A DNA stretch of 64,000 nucleotides, from positions 23,363,806 through 23,427,805 of the forward strand of contig NC_133215.1 in NCBI RefSeq assembly GCF_040436345.1, in the 5' to 3' direction. A program made the translations under genes and the position numbers. The stretch comes from Pagrus major. Lineage: Eukaryota > Chordata > Actinopteri > Spariformes > Sparidae. This document shows positions 59,063 to 64,000 of the stretch, piece by piece. Position 1 is the stretch's first letter. The number at the start of each line of letters is the position of its first letter. The notes under the pieces are model-generated. The model worked only from the letters and a program-made list of their open reading frames with translations. It had not been told where the DNA came from and did no database searches.

Positions 59063-60109
59063 TTCATCATGTTCATGTCAAGTGTATGCATTTGTGAAGA
59101 ATATGCCTCCATTTTGGTCAGTGCTTGAAGTGGGTTGGTACTCACTGGCATGCAGAACTGGTACCGTGATGTTTTTTGGTGTACCACCACTTCTCACAAG
59201 CTGCAGGTACTCTTTTCCGCCCTCTCCATTTCACCCCAGGGACACACAGCAGACAGAAGCGCAGAACCACCAGCTTCCTTTTGGTGCCCATGTTAACCAA
59301 TCTGGCTGTGCCATGTGTGGATCTGGGAAGAAAACGCTCTGATATATTAGAAATAGTGTCACTGTTCTTTGTGGTTGCGTTTTTATGTATTTATTTCTCA
59401 TATTTGTCAGTTGTGTCAAAACAAGGAGCGAGAGAGACAAGAAGACACAGGCTGCAGGCAGCAGAGAAACCCCTTCTTACAGATCATCACACAAGCCTAT
59501 GGCCCTTTTAACTTGCAACGTCCTGCTGATTTAGGAATACATAAAATATGTTATATATTCATGATGTTATTAACATCAGCTCTATGTGTTATTTGAAGTG
59601 GAGGAGCAGAACTGACAGGCAGGAAGAAATACGCATCTGAACAACCAGACTGCTGCATGATTACATGATGAAGTCTGTAATGTGTCTTTTCATACATACA
59701 CATGTCTACGAGGAGTCAGATAGCAGCAGGTGATCAGCAGCTTGTATGAGCTGGAAGTGAGTGGCAAGCATTCTGCTGTGAGATTGAGTTCCTTCCTTTC
59801 ACAGATTTGGACTAGCATGGGAATGTTGGAATGAGAGGTAGAAAATCACTAGCTGCCCTTAACTAGTTTCATGAAGAGATGATTCCTGATATACAGGTCT
59901 AGATGGTGGAGGAACAGATTTACAGGATGGAATTAGAGTGGGTGAAGGCAGCGACATGGATGAAGCTGAACCAGGCAACATTGCCGACAATGCTGGAGCC
60001 GTACCATGCAGTGGAAATTAGGCATCAAGAGCTGGTATGAATGATTTTGTGGCATCTAGCTGTGTGGGTGCAGATTGCACCTTAGGTGGTTGCTTAAAAT
60101 GCGACAAAC

Positions 60110-60370
60110 ATAAAAAGCCCTCTCTTGAGCCAGCATTTAGTTTGTCTGTTCTAGGCTACTGGAGAAAACATGGCAGTGCAACATTTCAGACTCTGTAGAA
60201 GAGCAGCTGCTCCCTCTGTAGATATTAAAGGCTCATCCTAAGTGAATGAACACACATCAATTCATAGTCTCCAGTGACTTTACTATGAAACATACTTATT
60301 TTTATTATTCTTATTATATTTTATCCATTTTTGCCCCCAAAACATGCAATGGACCCTTAACTCCCTGATT
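60110..60370 (-). mobile_element. relic of a non-autonomous DNA transposon
   Basis: CCCTCTCTTGAGCCAGCATT, GGAGAAAACATGGCAGTGCA, CCCTCTGTAGATATTAAAGG and CTCATCCTAAGTGAATGAAC occur in order. I recognise this from memory as the inside of a common fish element whose ends read GGTCCAGTGTGTAGGATTTA, as in the short element at 43757. Confidence 0.5.
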
Positions 60371-60960
60371 TTCTGTATGACAGTGTTCTCTGTTGGGACA
60401 AACTAGTTTCACTGAGTAACATACTCCTGACTAGTGAACTGAGGAAAGCCCAGCCTAGGAGGGAGTCCCCCCTTAACTATCATGGGGACTCAACATTCTC
60501 CAGAATCTCAGCCACTTTTGTCTGTGTTAATCAGGGTATAAATTCTTTGCCTTTATGATGCAGCGCAGAGAAGTACTGATGCAACCTGCATGTGTGCTTA
60601 CTCTCAGTGCTGCATGAATGCTTATCATAACCATCGGTGTTCTCCTAACTAATACAAGGATGGATGGATGGATGGATCTCTGACTACTGTATATTTATTC
60701 AGTCAGTGAATTAAAATCATATTTACCTTACCTATCAACCATTACCATCATTACCTATTACCTATTACCTACAATTCAGCGGTTGCTGGTTGACTGCCTC
60801 CAACATCTGAAGTTTGCATCACAAAGGTTTTATATATATCTTTGTCTTACCGGTCAGCAGAGTGACACAGTTACTTTTTGTTGACTACTTGTGTAAGTTT
60901 GTTGTGTATTGTTTTGCATAATCACTAACAGTTTTCTTGACTGCAGTGATGAAGTGAGAC

Positions 60961-61023
60961 ATGATGATCTTTGCTCCAGTGTTTTTACTCCTTTGTTGGA
61001 TGCTGCCTGCAGACTCCACAAGG
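60961..61023 (+). CDS. ART gene D, signal-peptide exon
   Basis: ATGATGATC start, hydrophobic core PVFLLLCWML, donor GTGAGT after TCCACAAGG. The acceptor-like GACTGCAG at 60940-60947 suggests a preceding noncoding exon. Phase 0. Confidence 0.82.
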
Positions 61024-62812
61024 GTGAGTGGAGCATTTGGAAACTGGTGGATGTTCCCCACGTTGTACTTTTGGGTCAAAACCACTAAATCAGAAAAAGT
61101 TGTGCATGTGTGGGAATAAAATCACGATTCAGATACTGTTATACTCTGATATGTCGCAATCTTAATTTATTAACCTTTAATATTGGTGAATCTGTTTTGA
61201 AGTTACCATCAACAGAGCCTGCATTTTTCATATAGCATTGGTTGCATCCCATGGGTGCACCTATTGTCCTCCTGTTAATTTAATATTCTTTATTCAAATA
61301 ATTGACATATTTTAACATGTGATTTTTGCTGAAACTAAGAGTTCTGAGGGGGACTATTCAATAAAATGTCTGATGGTGTGTGTCTGCTTGACAACTCCAA
61401 TGACATATCTGCTCTCCACCCTCATTCAACAACAACATCAAATATTTTGGCTCTGCTGTTGTTGAATGTGGTCAGACTGTAGTTCCTACTGGGCACAAGC
61501 CTGAAACACTCCTCTGGCAGGGTAATTATGTGTTAGATAGCTTCCAGTTCAATACAAGTAAGACCAAGAGTGTCATAGTTTTTAATACCTCTATAAAATC
61601 CTGAGGAATATTTATAAACCAAATAAAGAGGAAAAGCTGACAAAACCAACCAACTTTAAAAGTTTTGGTTTGAAGCTATAAACAGACAGAAAGAGTCAGG
61701 AAATAACATACTGAAGAAGAGCCATGATGTTGAAAGTGGTTTGGAGTCCTCAGTTAACGTATATAATATTTTGAAGTCCCCAAGGGTCACCCATTTGTGG
61801 CAATTCATCAGATATTGATGATGATGTTCTTGAGCCCCAAATGGCCTTATATACCTTTTTACACTCATGCAGTTATAAAGCAATGTAATGCAGCAATGTT
61901 GATTCTAATTCAGCGTCATTTCCCTTTAAATACACAGGTGTCCAGCATCACATTTGTATATTATATAATTAATCGTGTTAAATAATAATCAACCCTCTTT
62001 TTCTTATAACCCCTTAGCACAAGCGACAAGAAGATGTTCCCCAAGTCATCCAATTAAACATGGCTGATGATGCTGTTGATGACATGTACTCCAACTGCAA
62101 AACGAAAATGGCTGAGATGGTCAAGCACACATACTTTAAAAGAGAGAACTTCGGAGAATTTGCACGTGTCTGGAATGCTGCATCAACCTGTGCAACGAAG
62201 ACACAGACAACAACAATGAATCTATACAGTAAAGACAAAGACGATATGGAGTTAACTAAAGATCACATACAAGCAATCTGTGTTTATACATCAGATTCTC
62301 TAAAGTTTTATAAGACGTTAAATAATGCAGTCCAGACTGACAGAGCAATCTATGGCACCTTCTTCCTGTTTCACTCCTTACATTTCTGGCTGACATCTGC
62401 TGTACAGATCCTCAATAAAAAATGTGACATTACTTACAGACGAACCTCTCGTAGGTTTACTGGTAATGTCGGCGACATTGTTCGGTTTGGTTTCTTTGCC
62501 TCCAGCTCTATTAGAATGGATTTGAAACAGTTCGGTAAAGAGACCTGCTTTAAAATTTTTACATGTTCAGGTGGTGCAATAGAAAAATATTCAGTAGTTA
62601 AAAGTGAGATGGAGGTGCTCATTCCACCCTATGAGAAGTTCATGATAAAGGAGAAAATAGAGGACAGATCTCTTTACGGACTGACAGACTGCAATGTTGT
62701 GTATATCCTGGAAGGACTTGGAGTTTTCAGCAACTTGGACTGCCATATTTCTAACTTACATTACAGGAGGAAAGTCTTCCACTGGTGGAGAAAACAAATT
62801 AGATTTGATTGA
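60961..62812 (+). CDS. secreted ecto-ADP-ribosyltransferase gene D, intact ExE
   Basis: Exons 60961-61023 (21 codons) and 62018-62812 join in phase 0 for 285 residues. Signal peptide MMIFAPVFLLLCWMLPADST. The mature part starts HKRQEDVPQ and carries ADDAVDDMYSNCKTKM, AICVYT, LHFWLTSAVQIL, TYRRTSRRF (Arg162), RFGFFASSS (181-185), TCFKIFTCSGGAIEKYS and ExE as EME (218-220) in EMEVLIPPYEKF. The R-S-ExE set is complete, though Phe-Lys-Ile replaces the usual Phe-Glu-Ile. It ends WWRKQIRFD with no membrane segment, so likely secreted; the C-terminal 20 residues are basic. The stop codon lies in a (GATT)n tract. AATAAA at 63124. Confidence 0.91.
61024..62017 (+). other. ART gene D intron
   Basis: 994 nt. 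A stretch near 61540-61680 has faint reverse-transcriptase-like wording (TTCAATACAAGTAAGACCAA) but too little to call. The acceptor CCCCTTAG ends at 62017. Confidence 0.75.
62018..62812 (+). CDS. ART gene D, main exon
   Basis: Opens HKRQEDVPQVIQLN in phase 0 ahead of the ATG at 62060, which is an internal Met. 264 codons plus TGA at 62810-62812. Confidence 0.94.
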   Translation, partial: HKRQEDVPQVIQLNMADDAVDDMYSNCKTKMAEMVKHTYFKRENFGEFARVWNAASTCATKTQTTTMNLYSKDKDDMELTKDHIQAICVYTSDSLKFYKTLNNAVQTDRAIYGTFFLFHSLHFWLTSAVQILNKKCDITYRRTSRRFTGNVGDIVRFGFFASSSIRMDLKQFGKETCFKIFTCSGGAIEKYSVVKSEMEVLIPPYEKFMIKEKIEDRSLYGLTDCNVVYILEGLGVFSNLDCHISNLHYRRKVFHWWRKQIRFD

Positions 62813-62830
62813 TTGATTGATTGATTGATT
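62807..62830. repeat. (GATT)6 microsatellite spanning the ART D stop codon
   Basis: Six perfect GATT units. The last Asp codon and TGA stop of gene D fall in the first two units. Confidence 0.95.
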
Positions 62831-63123
62831 CCCATAATTAATTATATATGTTATAATGATTTAAGTATGTATTCTCCAGCATCCACTTACCCCTCACCAT
62901 ACATATCTATATATTTACACATTATTTGCAAGAATTTACACATATCCACACAATCCAAGCTTATTAAGCTAAGTTTTCATACTTCCCCAACATTTGATGT
63001 AAACAGCACAGCAATATGAGACACATCTGTTTACAATTTTCTAAAGAGCATTTGTTATGTATTTTTGCCTCTCCTCAGCATTTCTTTGTGCAAAAATATT
63101 TTGTTTAGAAATTTTCTGAATGA

Positions 63124-63129
63124 AATAAA
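63124..63129 (+). terminator. polyadenylation signal of ART gene D
   Basis: AATAAA about 310 bases after the stop, followed by a TTTTGTCCGTTTTCC-type GT-rich stretch. Confidence 0.6.
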
Positions 63130-63790
63130 TACATGTTTAAATGGCAACGTTTTGTCCGTTTTCCTCTGTTAATAGCAGAAGATAATCTGCCAACAAGTTG
63201 ATAGTGGTGAATATAATTTACTGTTTATTAGGCCTTAAAAGATTTTTGTCTTAGAATTGTGATTTTTCTTAATCAGAATTTAGTCATCAGAATATAACTT
63301 AATTTCTTCAGTAATCACATCATCTTGTTGAAAAAATATATAATGAAAATAGAAAGACAAGCAAAGCATGAAAAAGGCATGCCTTCACCAAACAAACAAA
63401 CCAAAATATTATGGAACACAAGAGCTCGATTTTTGCTCCAAAATTGCAGTACAGCACTTTATTAATATCACCACACCCTCTGCTGGGCCACTGGGGTGCA
63501 TGCAGTCCAAACTGTTGCAGGTGAGGAAAAAAACAGTGCAGCACTGCCTCAAAGACACCAACAGTAATTTGTTGTTGAACAAAGGCCTTGTTTAGTGTCT
63601 GACATCAGTGATGCGATTTCTGCAAAACAACGGATTACATTCTGTGACATTTAGATAACATGTTTGACAGGCAGTCACAAACTATGCCATAATTGTATTA
63701 TATAGTGTATTTTAATCAACATTTCAAAAGCAAAGTGCTGTATAATAAAGCCATAATTTTTTAAAATATATCACCACAAGGAAGATATAA
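63130..63790. other. intergenic region after ART D
   Basis: AT-rich; I see no gene. Open frames of about 75 codons on both strands (63320-63595) mirror each other and have no family features. Confidence 0.65.
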
Positions 63791-63863
63791 GCTTTGTCTA
63801 AGGTCACTGAATATCTAAAGTAATTGCCCTGGATGTACACTGATTGTTTCCGTGAGACTCATT
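63791..63863 (+). promoter_or_regulatory. copy of the ART gene C upstream block
   Basis: Matches 55211-55281 in order and spacing. In gene C this block precedes the first coding exon by about 0.45 kb, so a further ART paralogue may start just beyond the window. Confidence 0.5.
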
Positions 63864-63929
63864 CCTTGAATGTTTATGAGACATACATTTCATAAAAGCA
63901 CCCGTTACTACAATGGTGATTTGAAATTT

Positions 63930-64000
63930 GGGCACCATGGCAGCACAGTGGTCAGTGCCGTTACCCCACAGCAATGAGGTCCTGGGTTCAAGACCTGGCC
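63930..64000 (+). mobile_element. tRNA-like SINE-type repeat, cut by the window edge
   Basis: GGCACCATGGCAGCACAGTG through CCTGGGTTCAAGACCTGGCC. CAGCACAGTGG resembles a tRNA A box and GGTTCAAGACC fits the B box (GGTTCRANNCY), about 40 bases apart. This wording heads a very common fish repeat. It is not a functional tRNA gene as far as visible. Confidence 0.6.

Larger units (their letters stand above)
58881..60960. other. region between the ART relic and ART gene D
   Basis: No coding exon supported. It contains a DNA transposon relative at about 60110-60370, a short (GGAT)n tract at about 60658-60677 and a block at about 60783-60820 duplicated at 57888. Open frames here are unsupported. Confidence 0.65.

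Noticed and set aside
61350-61680. Possible LINE reverse transcriptase relic in the ART D intron
   Set aside because: A few words resemble the region after the catalytic motif, but frames are broken and no motif is convincing.

Overview
This is eukaryotic, vertebrate DNA, almost certainly from a teleost fish. It holds multi-exon genes with GT-AG introns, long CA/GT microsatellites, palindromic miniature DNA transposons and other repeats typical of ray-finned fish, and a tandem cluster of ecto-ADP-ribosyltransferase genes, a family that is often expanded in fish. There are no bacterial features. Most long open frames are intronic noise or microsatellite translations. The coding calls below were made by matching protein motifs and then requiring splice sites and codon phase to agree.

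Layout. (1) 1-36,920, + strand: most of pitpnc1, a cytoplasmic class II phosphatidylinositol transfer protein. The first coding exon is not seen and probably lies upstream, so bases 1-16,871 are read as its first intron. Exons at 16,872, 21,204, 22,467 (only 8 nt), 24,347, 29,415, 30,136 and 30,804 code the lipid-transfer domain. After them come a possible 84-nt cassette exon and two alternative terminal exons (32,264 and 33,009), then a 3' UTR of about 3.5 kb. (2) 38,341-46,000, - strand: a complete 17-coding-exon vwa7-like gene (973 codons) for a secreted or surface von Willebrand factor A protein. It converges on pitpnc1. (3) 49,900-64,000: a cluster of ecto-ADP-ribosyltransferase (ART) genes, here called A (-), B (+), C (+) and D (+), with an ART pseudogene between C and D. 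An upstream block resembling that of gene C recurs at the right edge, which suggests a further copy just outside the window.

The ART cluster is the most interesting part. The head-to-head pair A/B has lost the catalytic E-x-E motif (T-S-Q and M-G-Q in its place) and keeps an N-terminal membrane anchor exon of exactly 46 codons plus C-terminal hydrophobic segments. They look like membrane-tethered pseudoenzymes. C and D keep an intact E-x-E, have ordinary signal peptides and no C-terminal anchor, so they look like secreted, potentially active mono-ADP-ribosyltransferases. One locus would then carry active secreted enzymes beside membrane-bound inactive relatives, plus dead copies: a birth-and-death immune-type cluster.

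All family assignments rest on motifs recognised by eye. No database search, alignment program or transcript data were available.
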